A stretch of 64,000 bases of DNA from Catelliglobosispora koreensis DSM 44566. GTDB taxonomy: Bacteria > Actinomycetota > Actinomycetes > Mycobacteriales > Micromonosporaceae. A model generated the notes under the pieces. That model was not told the DNA's origin, did no database searches, and saw only the letters and a list, made by a program, of their open reading frames with translations. The translations under genes were made by a program, and so were the position numbers. Positions 1-7,607 of this stretch are shown one piece after another. The DNA lies in assembly GCF_000379685.1 (NCBI RefSeq), contig NZ_KB903252.1, positions 152,433 through 216,432 on the forward strand. Direction: 5' to 3'. The stretch's first letter is position 1; the number at the start of each line of letters is the position of its first letter.

Positions 1-1
1 C

Positions 2-211
2 AAGGAGAAGAAGCTCACCAACATGCGCGCCTCCACCTCGGAGGAAACCGAGAAGCTGATCCCGCCGCGCAAGCTGTCGCTGGAGCAGGCCCTCGAGTTC
101 TGCCGCGAAGACGAGTGCGTTGAGGTAACCCCGGCGAATGTCCGCATCCGCAAGGTGACCCTGGACCAGACCGTTCGCGCCCGGGAGATCTCGCGCCGCA
201 AGCACGCTTAG
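2..211 (+). CDS. typA: TypA/BipA translational GTPase, C-terminal end (5' truncated by window)
   Basis: Only the last 69 residues are present; the reading frame is open to the left edge and stops with TAG. The tail carries the [15 protein letters not shown] and DECVEVTP stretches that are characteristic of the C-terminal domain of the ribosome-associated GTPase TypA/BipA, ending in an Arg/Lys-rich tail. The GTPase domain lies outside the window, so function is taken from family knowledge: a ribosome-binding GTPase involved in ribosome assembly and stress adaptation. The next gene starts 15 bases downstream on the same strand, so the two may be cotranscribed. Confidence 0.9.
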   Translation, partial: KEKKLTNMRASTSEETEKLIPPRKLSLEQALEFCREDECVEVTPANVRIRKVTLDQTVRAREISRRKHA

Positions 212-226
212 TTGTACGCTGCGCGG

Positions 227-844
227 ATGTCCCGCGCAGTGATCATCGCTTTCTTCGCCTTCTCGGCGGCCAACATCGTGGCTTCCGGTTTCGAAAACGA
301 GGCCGTCGAGACGGCGACTAAGCCGTTTTTGTTGTCCCTGCTGGCTTTGTGGGTTTTCCTGACCCACCGGCACTGGGGATTGATCACGGCGCTGTTGTTC
401 TCACTGGCCGGCGATATCGCCATTGGGATCAACTTCATCGCGGGTATGGCGCTGTTCTTCTGCGCTCACATCGCTTACATCATCACGTTTATCAAAGCTG
501 GGGCACGCCCTCGACCGGTCGTCATAGCCGGATATGCGGTGTTCCTTGGCATCGCTTTGGCATGGCTGTGGCAACCGCTTGGTGCGATGGCGGTGCCGAT
601 GCTGGGCTACGGCTTGGCTTTGACGACCACGGCGGTGCTGTCGAGCGCACTCAACTGGCGCACTGCCATCGGAGGGGCGCTATTCCTCATCTCCGACTTG
701 CTGATCGCCGTGCGGGTGGCCGAGGTCGCCGACATTCCCGCTCAGGGCGCGTGGGTCATGCTGACCTACTGCGCGGCGCAATACCTTCTGGCGACAGGGT
801 TCGTTCAGTACCGCGTCATCAACTCGCGGACGTTGTCCACGTAG
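227..844 (+). CDS. Lysoplasmalogenase-like membrane protein (YhhN/TMEM86 family)
   Basis: A 205-residue hydrophobic protein with seven or eight predicted membrane segments. The acidic membrane residues in SLAGDIAI and FLISDLLIA fit the YhhN/TMEM86 family, whose characterised members hydrolyse the vinyl-ether bond of lysoplasmalogens. I chose ATG at 227; an upstream TTG at 212 would add five residues and abut the typA stop. The gene ends inside the 3' end of the convergent transglycosylase gene, a 40-base overlap. Substrate in this organism is unknown; the assignment is from family pattern only. Confidence 0.72.
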   Translation: MSRAVIIAFFAFSAANIVASGFENEAVETATKPFLLSLLALWVFLTHRHWGLITALLFSLAGDIAIGINFIAGMALFFCAHIAYIITFIKAGARPRPVVIAGYAVFLGIALAWLWQPLGAMAVPMLGYGLALTTTAVLSSALNWRTAIGGALFLISDLLIAVRVAEVADIPAQGAWVMLTYCAAQYLLATGFVQYRVINSRTLST

Positions 845-1569
845 CCAACGTTGGGATAGTTGACGTCGTCGCCGTCCTTGATCTCATCGATGACGGCTTG
901 ATGCCCGAAGTTGTAGGCGCTGATGACGGCGTTCAGCAAGCAGGCCTTGCGATTCGCGCATGCCGCCGGGTCCATGCTGAAGTCGCTGCCGAAGGCGGCC
1001 TTGCCGATCTCGCGCATCAGCCATTGCAGGTAAGCCGAGCCGAGCATCGTGTTGCCCGCGAGCGTGTATGGCCCGTATTGCTTGGTGCTCTCAAAGATCA
1101 GGTGCATGTGCTCGACCGTGGTGTTCATCAGCTGCATCGTGCCAATGCCACCGTCAGCCGCGATGCAGTTGGAGAACCAGCCGCTTTCCTGCTGGGCGAT
1201 GGCTTTGATGAGTTCCGGTGGCACGCCATAGATGGGCGTCTCGGTCCAGAACCGGGTCTTGGCGGCCTTGTCGAGCGCGGCATTCACTTGCTGTGCCGTG
1301 GCTTTCTCGCCCTTGAAGCCGCCGCCGCACTCGGGCGGGCCCGGTGTCTTAGGCGGCTTTGAAGGCTCTTTTGAGGGCGGGGCTACCGATGGCGGTGGCG
1401 GTGTTGGGGAAGCTGGAGATGGCTTATATGCCGCGGCTGATGGTGATTGGCTTGGTTTCACAGGCTTCGTAGCGATGTCCGCTATTACCGCTTTCACCAT
1501 GAAGAATCCGCCGAGGAGAGCGGCGGCGACAACCGTCGCCATGGCAGCCCAAACGTATTTGCGTGACAA
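805..1569 (-). CDS. Membrane-anchored lytic transglycosylase-like protein (SLT fold)
   Basis: 254 residues. An N-terminal membrane segment (about residues 8-30) is followed by a Pro/Ser-rich linker (about 35-80) that would span the cell wall, then a soluble-lytic-transglycosylase domain. AIAQQESGWFSN places the catalytic Glu at residue 128, and IGTMQLM matches the family's G-x-MQ motif. Such enzymes cleave the MurNAc-GlcNAc bond with formation of a 1,6-anhydro sugar, outside the membrane. The start is TTG at 1569, supported by a strong GGGGGAGG ribosome site at 1574-1581. It sits beside a muropeptide-processing operon on the other strand, which fits a shared theme of wall turnover. Confidence 0.78.
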   Translation of the reverse strand: MSRKYVWAAMATVVAAALLGGFFMVKAVIADIATKPVKPSQSPSAAAYKPSPASPTPPPPSVAPPSKEPSKPPKTPGPPECGGGFKGEKATAQQVNAALDKAAKTRFWTETPIYGVPPELIKAIAQQESGWFSNCIAADGGIGTMQLMNTTVEHMHLIFESTKQYGPYTLAGNTMLGSAYLQWLMREIGKAAFGSDFSMDPAACANRKACLLNAVISAYNFGHQAVIDEIKDGDDVNYPNVGYVDNVRELMTRY

Positions 1570-1627
1570 ATTTCCTCCCCCGTCTTGCCCGCCGAGATTA
1601 ACTCACGGGTTACCTAGCGCCAACTGA

Positions 1628-1633
1628 TAGGTT
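1628..1633 (+). promoter_or_regulatory. Putative -10 element of a leaderless transcript
   Basis: TAGGTT ends seven bases before the GTG at 1641, the distance expected if transcription begins at the start codon itself. No ribosome-binding site is visible before the GTG, which fits leaderless initiation. No clear -35 element is seen. Confidence 0.4.
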
Positions 1634-1640
1634 CGTCGGC

Positions 1641-2438
1641 GTGAACAGCGAGCTGGAGAAGGAACTAGACGCGTTCCCTGGCACAGCGTCTGTCTGGTTT
1701 GGACCGTTGGGCGGGCCGGCCCGGTTCAGCCGTGCCGCCTCCGCCCCGCACTACGCGGCTAGCACGATGAAGGCCGGCGTCATGGTCGCGGCCTTCCGCG
1801 AATTCGCCGATCTGAGCGCCCCCGTCTTGGTGCACAACAGCCACCGCTCGGCGGTCGAAGGCGCTCCTGCGTTCGGCAACGACCGCGGCGAAGACGGCGA
1901 CATCGAAGTGTGGGACCGCCTCGGCCACGAAGTGCCGCTGCGCTGGCTGATCCAGCGCATGATCGTGCGCTCGTCGAATCTCGCGACCAACCTCGTGCTC
2001 GCGCAAACCGGTCTGGCGCAAGTGAATCAGGTCTGGCGCGACGCCGGGGCCTCGTTGGCACACACCGGCCGCGGGATCGAAGACGCGATGGCTCGCGAAG
2101 CCGGCATCTCCAACGACGTCACGGCGGCCGACTTGTCCAAGCTGATGAGCGCGCTCGCCCTGGGCCAGCTGGCACAGCCGGTCGAGACGAGCGAGATGCT
2201 CGCCATCCTGTGCGCACAGGAGTATCTGGACGATTTCGCCCAGGGACTCCCTTCTGGTACTCGGATGGCGTCGAAAAACGGCTGGGTGACCGGAGTGCGC
2301 CATTGCACGGCGGTCATCTATCCCGATGACGCCCCTGCCTACGTCTTGTCGGCCTGCACGACCGGGGAGATTTCCGATAGCGACGCTTGTGCCCTGCTGG
2401 GCCGCATCGCCAAAGCGAGCTGGGAGAACCGCAAGTGA
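1641..2438 (+). CDS. Cytoplasmic class A beta-lactamase-fold serine hydrolase
   Basis: 265 residues with the active-site serine motif STMK (Ser41, Lys44), an SxN-like motif (Ser111-Ser112-Asn113 in SSNLATN) and a KNG triad in place of KTG near the C terminus. These are the landmarks of class A beta-lactamases and related DD-peptidases. There is no signal peptide, so the protein should be cytoplasmic, which argues against a role in drug resistance. The stop overlaps the GTG of the dipeptide epimerase (GTGA), so the two are translationally coupled. Position in a peptide-recycling operon suggests it acts on murein peptides, for example as a carboxypeptidase; that is inference. Confidence 0.75.
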   Translation: MNSELEKELDAFPGTASVWFGPLGGPARFSRAASAPHYAASTMKAGVMVAAFREFADLSAPVLVHNSHRSAVEGAPAFGNDRGEDGDIEVWDRLGHEVPLRWLIQRMIVRSSNLATNLVLAQTGLAQVNQVWRDAGASLAHTGRGIEDAMAREAGISNDVTAADLSKLMSALALGQLAQPVETSEMLAILCAQEYLDDFAQGLPSGTRMASKNGWVTGVRHCTAVIYPDDAPAYVLSACTTGEISDSDACALLGRIAKASWENRK

Positions 2439-3496
2439 GCATCGTGGCCGTCCGTGCCCATCGCATCAGTTCTCCCCTGCACACACCGTTTGTCACGGCT
2501 CTGCGCCGGGCGACGACGGCGGATTCGCTGATCGTTGAGGTCGTGGACGGCGACGGCAACTCCGGCTTCGGTGAAGCGCCGCAGGTGTGGGCGGTCACCG
2601 GGGCCAATATCCCCGGCTCTCAGGCATGTGTCGAGGAGATGATCGCTCCGAAGCTGATCGGCAAGGACGCTGACGATCTCAACGCCCGCTGCCGGGAAGT
2701 GGCGCGCGCTGTCGTGGGCAATGAGGCGGCCAGAGCGGCCGTTGATGTCGCATTGCATGACCTGGCCGCACGGCGCCTCGGCATACCGCTCTACCGGCTC
2801 CTAGGCGCCACCTCGCACGTGGTCCCCACCGACGTGACCCTCGCGGCCGGGGAACCAGGAGAGATCGCGGCAGCCGCCGAGGCGCGGCTCAGTGAAGGCT
2901 TCACGACCCTCAAACTGAAAGTCGGCACCGACGCCTCGACCGACCTCGACCGCATCAAGGCGGCCTGCGGTGTCGAAGGCGCCCAGATCCGCCTGGACGC
3001 CAATCAAGGCTGGACCGCGCGCGAAGCGATCCGGATCATCAACGGCATCTCGGCGGCCGGTTTGCCCGTCGAGCTGGTCGAGCAGCCTGTGCACCGGGCT
3101 GATCTGGCCGGTCTAGCCGAGGTGACCCGCAATGTCGATATCCCCATCATGGCCGACGAATCAGTGTTCTCGATCCGTGACCTCGTCGAGGTGATCACTC
3201 GTAGGGCCGCTGACCTGGTGAACATCAAACTCGCCAAGTGCGGCGGACTGTCCATCGCGCGCGTCATGCTGGACCTGGCCGAAACACACGGGCTGGGCAC
3301 GTGTGTCGGGTCGATGATGGAAGGGCCGGTGGGGCTCGGGGCGGCGGCTAGCCTGGTCGCGGCCTACCCCACCACCGTGCTCAGTGATCTGGACGCCGCT
3401 TGGTGGCTGGCCAGCTCGCCGGTGCGCGGAGGCCTCACCTACGAGAACGGAACTGTGGTGCTGCCCAGCACCAGCGGATTGGGGTTAGAGGTATGA
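2435..3496 (+). CDS. L-Ala-D/L-Glu (dipeptide) epimerase, enolase superfamily
   Basis: 353 residues from the GTG that overlaps the upstream stop codon. All catalytic landmarks of the L-Ala-D/L-Glu epimerase group are present: Lys160-x-Lys162 in TLKLKVG, metal ligands Asp188 (RLDANQGW), Glu216 (ELVEQP) and Asp241 (MADES), and Lys265 in NIKLAKCGG. The enzyme converts the L-Ala-D-Glu released from peptidoglycan peptides into L-Ala-L-Glu, which ordinary peptidases can cut. Its neighbours, a serine hydrolase upstream and an NlpC/P60 peptidase downstream, form a muropeptide-recycling set comparable to Bacillus ykfABC. Other dipeptide epimerase specificities remain possible. Confidence 0.86.
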   Translation: MSIVAVRAHRISSPLHTPFVTALRRATTADSLIVEVVDGDGNSGFGEAPQVWAVTGANIPGSQACVEEMIAPKLIGKDADDLNARCREVARAVVGNEAARAAVDVALHDLAARRLGIPLYRLLGATSHVVPTDVTLAAGEPGEIAAAAEARLSEGFTTLKLKVGTDASTDLDRIKAACGVEGAQIRLDANQGWTAREAIRIINGISAAGLPVELVEQPVHRADLAGLAEVTRNVDIPIMADESVFSIRDLVEVITRRAADLVNIKLAKCGGLSIARVMLDLAETHGLGTCVGSMMEGPVGLGAAASLVAAYPTTVLSDLDAAWWLASSPVRGGLTYENGTVVLPSTSGLGLEV

Positions 3497-3642
3497 GCGA
3501 GGGCTTGCCTTTCGGCGCAGGACCACCGACGAGGTGGCGGGACCTGGGCGCGAAGCGCGTCTCAGGCTTTCCCGAGCGAATCGGGATGACAGGGTGGACA
3601 GTGCCTCAGGGCGAAAGCGACCGAAGGGAGTTTTCGGCATGA
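3493..3642 (+). CDS. Possible 49-residue coupled small ORF
   Basis: A short frame begins with an ATG that overlaps the epimerase stop (ATGA at 3493-3496) and ends in a TGA that overlaps the ATG of the NlpC/P60 gene (ATGA at 3639-3642). The double overlap is what a translated, coupling frame would show, and it bridges an otherwise untranslated 142-base gap. The predicted peptide is hydrophilic, with no recognisable domain. It may be a true small protein or only a coupling device; I do not recognise it. Confidence 0.35.
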   Translation: MSEGLPFGAGPPTRWRDLGAKRVSGFPERIGMTGWTVPQGESDRREFSA

Positions 3643-4298
3643 GGACAGCGACGGTCAGCGCGCCGGTGGCGACCCTGTGGGCCAAACCGGATTCGCCGCG
3701 TCCCGGCGTCGATGCGGCAGCCCTTGCGCCGCAATGCAATCCGGCCGAATGGGTGTCCGGAATGGACACGAGCGAGCGGATCTATCACGGCGTGCTCACG
3801 CAACTGCTTCAAGGCGAACCGGTGCTGATCGAGGAGATCAGCGACGGCTGGGCCCGGGTTGTCGCGACGGCACAGCCCGCTCAGCGCCTCGACCCGCGTG
3901 GCTACCCCGGCTGGCTTCCCGTGGATCAGCTGCGTTTCGATGACGTGCTGGAGATCGCGCGCAGCTGGATCGGCGTGCCCTACGTGTGGGGTGGGCTGAC
4001 CGCGCACGGCATCGACTGTTCTGGCCTCGTGCACTTGGCGTTCCGCCGCGCTGGGCAGACCCTGCCCCGTGACGCCTCCGATCAGGCGCGCGCCACCACC
4101 GCGGTCCCGGCCGGGCAAGAGCGTGCGGGCGACCTTTACTTCTTCTCCAGCAAGCCTGATGGCCGGGTCACCCACGTCGGGTTCGTGACCGGCCCTGGCC
4201 GCATTCTGCACGCGTGCGGCGACCAGGGACTGGTCGTGGAAGAAGAGATGCCGCAGTACCGGCGCGAGACCCTACTGGGAATCCACCGGGCCGACTGA
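3639..4298 (+). CDS. NlpC/P60 cysteine peptidase, probable gamma-D-Glu-diamino acid endopeptidase
   Basis: 219 residues. The N-terminal ~100 residues look like an SH3-type targeting region; the C-terminal half is an NlpC/P60 domain with Cys127 (HGIDCSGLVHLAF), His179 (RVTHVGF) and a third polar residue His191 (LHACG). No signal peptide is present, so it should act in the cytoplasm, as YkfC-type enzymes do on imported free murein peptides. Coupling to the dipeptide epimerase supports cleavage of the D-Glu/L-Ala-containing peptides of recycled wall. Its last 27 bases overlap the 3' end of the convergent terC gene. Confidence 0.82.
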   Translation: MRTATVSAPVATLWAKPDSPRPGVDAAALAPQCNPAEWVSGMDTSERIYHGVLTQLLQGEPVLIEEISDGWARVVATAQPAQRLDPRGYPGWLPVDQLRFDDVLEIARSWIGVPYVWGGLTAHGIDCSGLVHLAFRRAGQTLPRDASDQARATTAVPAGQERAGDLYFFSSKPDGRVTHVGFVTGPGRILHACGDQGLVVEEEMPQYRRETLLGIHRAD

Positions 4299-5279
4299 GG
4301 CCCTGGCCTTCTTATCGTCGCGAGACGACTTGATGAGGCTCGCCACCGTCGCCACCGCGAGAATGCCGATGATCACGCCTAGCGATACGCCAATGCTGAT
4401 GTGCGGCACGTGGAACGGCTGACCGCCGTTGATGAACGGCAGGTTGTTGGTGGCGAGCGCTTCCAGGATCAGCTTGACCCCGATGAAGCCGAGCACCGCC
4501 GCAAGGCCGAGTGACAGGTAGACCAGCCGGTCGAGCAGCCCGCCGAGCAAGAAGTAAAGCTGCCGCAAACCCATGAGCGCGAACACGTTTGCCGTGAAGA
4601 CGAGGTAGGGCTCTTTCGTCAGGCCGAAGATGGCCGGGATCGAGTCGAGCGCGAAGATGAGGTCGGTCGTCCCGATCGCGATCATGACGATCAGCATGGG
4701 GGTGAAGAACCGGCGGCCATCGATCGTCGTGGTCATCTTCGAGCCGTGGTAATCCTTGCTGATCGGCAGCACCCGGCGCGACCAGCGGATCAGCATGTTC
4801 TCCTTGTAGTCCTCTTCACCGGTCTCGCCGTGGCGAGTCAGCGTCCAGGCGGTGTAGATCAGGAAGACGCCGAAGATGTAGAACACCCAGGAGAACTGCG
4901 AGACCAGGGCTGAGCCAGCGGCGATGAAGATGCCACGCATGATCAGCGCGAGCACGATGCCGATGAGCAGCACCTTCTGCTGATAGATCCGGGGAACCCG
5001 GAACCTGGTCATGATGATCACGAAGACGAACAGGTTGTCCACGCTCAGGCTGTATTCGGTGACCCAGCCGGCGAAGAACTCCTGCCCATACGTCGAGCCG
5101 TAGTTGAAGAAGATCCAGGCGCCGAAGGCACAGGCCAAGGCCACATAAAAAACGACCCATGCGGTCGCTTCCTTCATCGACGGCTCGTGCGGCCTTCGGC
5201 CGACGACGAACAGATCGATAGCGAGAACCGCGGTCATCGCGATGAGGGTCACAACCCAGACCCACGTGGACACATTCAC
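4272..5279 (-). CDS. TerC-family membrane protein, probable manganese exporter
   Basis: 335 residues with about nine membrane helices and the TerC landmarks: acidic helix residues in the AIDLFVVGRR and SLSVDNLFVF segments and in FALDSIPAIFGLT, and a basic linker between helices. Members such as YkoY/YceF and Alx move Mn2+ or serve metalated exoproteins. The start is GTG at 5279, preceded by GGAGGG eight bases upstream. The leader carries what reads as a yybP-ykoY riboswitch, the Mn2+-sensing element often found before terC genes, so regulation by intracellular manganese is likely. Confidence 0.88.
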   Translation of the reverse strand: MNVSTWVWVVTLIAMTAVLAIDLFVVGRRPHEPSMKEATAWVVFYVALACAFGAWIFFNYGSTYGQEFFAGWVTEYSLSVDNLFVFVIIMTRFRVPRIYQQKVLLIGIVLALIMRGIFIAAGSALVSQFSWVFYIFGVFLIYTAWTLTRHGETGEEDYKENMLIRWSRRVLPISKDYHGSKMTTTIDGRRFFTPMLIVMIAIGTTDLIFALDSIPAIFGLTKEPYLVFTANVFALMGLRQLYFLLGGLLDRLVYLSLGLAAVLGFIGVKLILEALATNNLPFINGGQPFHVPHISIGVSLGVIIGILAVATVASLIKSSRDDKKARASVGPVDSQ

Positions 5280-5314
5280 TTGAAAAACCCTCCGGTCGGC
5301 AGCACGACAAGCCC

Positions 5315-5435
5315 GGAGGTCTCTCCCGCTGCTGTCCGCACCTCAATGCGGCCTCCCCAGCGGCCGACGGTGCCGGGATCAGGCGCGAGCCTGATGCCGT
5401 GCTGACGACACCGCCGTGAAGGGATACTCCCCTCC
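5315..5435 (-). promoter_or_regulatory. Probable yybP-ykoY (manganese) riboswitch in the terC leader
   Basis: Read on the minus strand, the leader opens with GGAGGGGAGTATCCC and closes with CGGGAGAGACCTCCGGG. GGAGG at the 5' end can pair with CCTCC at the 3' end as stem P1, and the internal GGGGAGTA and GAGACC segments are the conserved parts of this aptamer. Two further GC hairpins lie between. The RNA ends about 35 bases before the terC start, with a GC-rich stem and the GGAGGG ribosome site in the gap, so control could be of termination or translation. A covariance search was not possible here. Confidence 0.72.
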
Positions 5436-5490
5436 CGATAACCCAGTATTCTTCACCATCCTCGCCGGTGCCTAATGATCGGGGCATGCA

Positions 5491-5796
5491 ATGATCGGGC
5501 GCATGGTTCTCGAGGTTGCTCTAATCGACATCGCCCCAGGCCAAGAGGACGCTTTCGCGGCGGCCTACCGCAAAGGACATGAGATCCTTGCCACAACTCC
5601 GGGCTGCCTCAGCGTGCGGATGACCCAGGGGATCGAATCGCCTTCGCGTTTCGTCCTTCTGGTGGAATGGGACACCGTCGCGTCCCATGAGGACAACTTC
5701 CGCGCCACCGATCGGTTCACCCAATGGCGGGCATTGATCGGCTCCTACTTCGCCCAGCCACCACTGGTCGAGCACTTCAATGACATTCACCCTTAA
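5491..5796 (+). CDS. Antibiotic biosynthesis monooxygenase (ABM) domain protein
   Basis: 101 residues forming a single ABM-type ferredoxin-like fold: an N-terminal strand (LEVALIDIAPGQ), a helix with GHEILATTPGC, and the VLLVEWDT strand followed by an FTQW helix and EHFNDI tail. Dimeric proteins of this fold include small cofactor-free oxygenases and haem-degrading enzymes; the sequence alone does not tell which. A second ATG four codons in (5503) is an equally good start. The 3' end overlaps the alpha/beta hydrolase start by 17 bases, so the two are cotranscribed. Confidence 0.72.
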   Translation: MIGRMVLEVALIDIAPGQEDAFAAAYRKGHEILATTPGCLSVRMTQGIESPSRFVLLVEWDTVASHEDNFRATDRFTQWRALIGSYFAQPPLVEHFNDIHP

Positions 5797-6511
5797 GACC
5801 TCTGATGGGGTACTAGTAAGCGCGCACCACGAGCCGGGAGACCAAAGCGTGGCGTTCGTCGTCGCGCACGGGTTCACCGGCTCTTGGCGCCGCCCCGCGA
5901 TGCGAAGGGCCGCAACGGTTTTCAAGTCCTACGGTGGTGTGATCACGTTTGACTTCCGTGGCCACGGCACTTCTGGCGGCACCTCAACCGTTGGCGATCA
6001 GGAGATCCACGACGTAGAAGCGGCCGTTCAGTGGGCTCGTTCGCTTGGCTACCAACGCATCGCGACCGTTGGTTTTTCCATGGGCGCCTCCGTAGTGGTT
6101 AGGCACGCCGCCCTCCTTCGTGATGTGGACGCCGTCGTCGCCGTGAGCAGCCCCGCCCGGTGGTACTACCGCGGCACTCCCCCGATGCGCCGAGTGCACT
6201 GGGTCATCGAACGCCGCCTGGGCCGTCTCGTCTCGCGGGCGGTGCTGCGTACCCGGATCGCTGTCGGCGGCTGGAATCCCGTGCCCGAAGCCCCACACGA
6301 GCTCGCCGGGAAGATCACGCCCACGCCTTTGCTTGTCGTGCACGGAGACGCGGACACTTACTTCCCGCTTGAGCACGCACATCAGCTCTACGAAGCGGCG
6401 TCGGAGCCGAAGGAGCTGTGGATCGAGCCCGGCTTCGCCCACGCCGAAAACGCGGCGACAGAAGACCTCCTCCACCGCATCGCCGCCTGGATCACGACCC
6501 ACCTTCGCTAG
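5780..6511 (+). CDS. Alpha/beta hydrolase
   Basis: 243 residues. The oxyanion-hole motif HGFTGS, nucleophile elbow GFSMGAS, acid in HGDADTYFP and histidine in FAHAENAA give a complete Ser-Asp-His triad. The form is that of a soluble cytoplasmic esterase or thioesterase-like hydrolase. Cotranscription with the overlapping ABM-domain gene suggests a two-step oxidation and hydrolysis, but no substrate can be named. Downstream lies a long inverted repeat that could end transcription. Confidence 0.75.
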   Translation: MTFTLKTSDGVLVSAHHEPGDQSVAFVVAHGFTGSWRRPAMRRAATVFKSYGGVITFDFRGHGTSGGTSTVGDQEIHDVEAAVQWARSLGYQRIATVGFSMGASVVVRHAALLRDVDAVVAVSSPARWYYRGTPPMRRVHWVIERRLGRLVSRAVLRTRIAVGGWNPVPEAPHELAGKITPTPLLVVHGDADTYFPLEHAHQLYEAASEPKELWIEPGFAHAENAATEDLLHRIAAWITTHLR

Positions 6512-6616
6512 CTCGCCCGCCGCCGGGCGCTTCCCTCCGTGATCCACGCCCTCGCCGCTTCACGCCATCCCCGCTTTCCTCCGTCGCCGCTTCACGCCCC
6601 CGTCGCTTCCCTCCGT

Positions 6617-6678
6617 GATCCACATCCCGTTAGACGTGATCAAACCGCCTTTCGATCACGTCTGACGGGATGTGGATC
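6617..6678. repeat. 25-bp inverted repeat between convergent genes
   Basis: Two 25-base arms (6617-6641 and 6654-6678), differing at one position that still allows a G-U pair, flank a 12-base loop. The stem starts and ends with GATCCACATCCCGT and its complement. It lies in the 184-base gap between the alpha/beta hydrolase and the convergent HxlR gene. It could be a bidirectional terminator, though no T-run follows, or a protein-binding palindrome. Two copies of CGCTTCCCTCCGTGATCCAC at 6529-6548 and 6604-6623 show that the gap grew by local duplication. Confidence 0.7.
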
Positions 6679-6695
6679 TGCATTGCGGATGTGGA

Positions 6696-7550
6696 TCACG
6701 ATGAAGCGGTGGCGAGGGACCACTGGACGGCGACGGGGATGTCGACGACAGGAAACAGGACACTGTGGACCGTCCGGTCCGGATCGACGATGAGGATGAA
6801 CCGTCGCAGCCGTGGAGTCTCCCCTCCCGTGAACACAGGCAGGCGCAGAGCGGCCGTTAGCTCCAGCTTGGCGTCGGACAGGAGCGGAAACAGTACCCCC
6901 TCGTGGTCTGAGAAAGCCCGCTGCTGAGCTGGCAGCTGCGTGCTGACCCCGCGCACCGCGAGCCCCTTGCTCTGGAATTCGGCGTGAGCGTCGCGGAAGA
7001 GGCGGTTTTCCAGCGTGCAGCCGGACGCACCCGGGATGTCGTGCCAGCCCTCGGGCGGCGGTTGAGTGACGGTCATCGGATATCCAAATAGGACAGTGCG
7101 GGTCTCGGCGACGACATCGAGTGTGCCGCCGGTCGTGGCGGGCAAGGCGAGCTCGGGAACCCTGGTGCCCACGAGACCGTGCAAGCGGGCGGAAGTCGCG
7201 GGATCGTCCTGAGCCGAAGGCATGCCGTCGCCTAGGAGCCAGCGGTCACCCCAGTCCTGCAGGGCGACAAGGACAGGCACGAGAGCCGCGCCCCTGGGCG
7301 TCAGCCGGTACTCAAAGCGGACCGGCGCCTCCTGGTAGGGATGACGGTCGATGAGACCGTGCACTTCCAGTTTCCGCAGCCGTTCCGTGAGCACCTTCCG
7401 GGAGATGCCCAGCTCGGCGGTCAGCTGATCGAACCGGCGGATGCCGCGGACCAGGTCACGCACCAAAAGGACGTCCCACGCGTCGCTCAGCACCGCTAGC
7501 GACTGGGCGACCGCGCAGTGAGATTCCGGAATCCAGCTTGCCTGCGGCAC
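6696..7550 (-). CDS. HxlR-type regulator fused to a peroxiredoxin-like domain
   Basis: 284 residues. Residues 10-110 are a winged-helix HxlR domain (ISRKVLTERLRKLEVHGLI, then the wing) with the redox-type Cys near residue 12. Residues about 125-284 are a redoxin/AhpC-TSA-like domain with the peroxidatic-type motif PGASGCTLENRLFRD. The fusion suggests a regulator that senses peroxide or disulphide stress directly. Start GTG at 7550, with AGGGGG six bases upstream. It is divergent from an MFS transporter and hemerythrin-like gene, its likely targets. The 57-base gap between them holds a small palindrome. Confidence 0.8.
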   Translation of the reverse strand: MPQASWIPESHCAVAQSLAVLSDAWDVLLVRDLVRGIRRFDQLTAELGISRKVLTERLRKLEVHGLIDRHPYQEAPVRFEYRLTPRGAALVPVLVALQDWGDRWLLGDGMPSAQDDPATSARLHGLVGTRVPELALPATTGGTLDVVAETRTVLFGYPMTVTQPPPEGWHDIPGASGCTLENRLFRDAHAEFQSKGLAVRGVSTQLPAQQRAFSDHEGVLFPLLSDAKLELTAALRLPVFTGGETPRLRRFILIVDPDRTVHSVLFPVVDIPVAVQWSLATASS

Positions 7551-7563
7551 CCCTGACCCCCTA

Positions 7564-7580
7564 AGTTCCCTTTTGAAACT
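7564..7580. promoter_or_regulatory. Possible operator in the HxlR/MFS divergent gap
   Basis: AGTTCC and GAAACT form an imperfect 6-bp inverted repeat with a five-base spacer, centred between the divergent starts. HxlR proteins bind short palindromes near their own promoters. The match is weak, and this is placed mainly by context. Confidence 0.25.
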
Positions 7581-7607
7581 GACACTAACACAACGGGGGT
7601 AGCCGAG

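Noticed and set aside
1641..2438. Beta-lactam resistance gene
   Set aside because: No export signal, KNG in place of KTG, and operon context of murein-peptide recycling.
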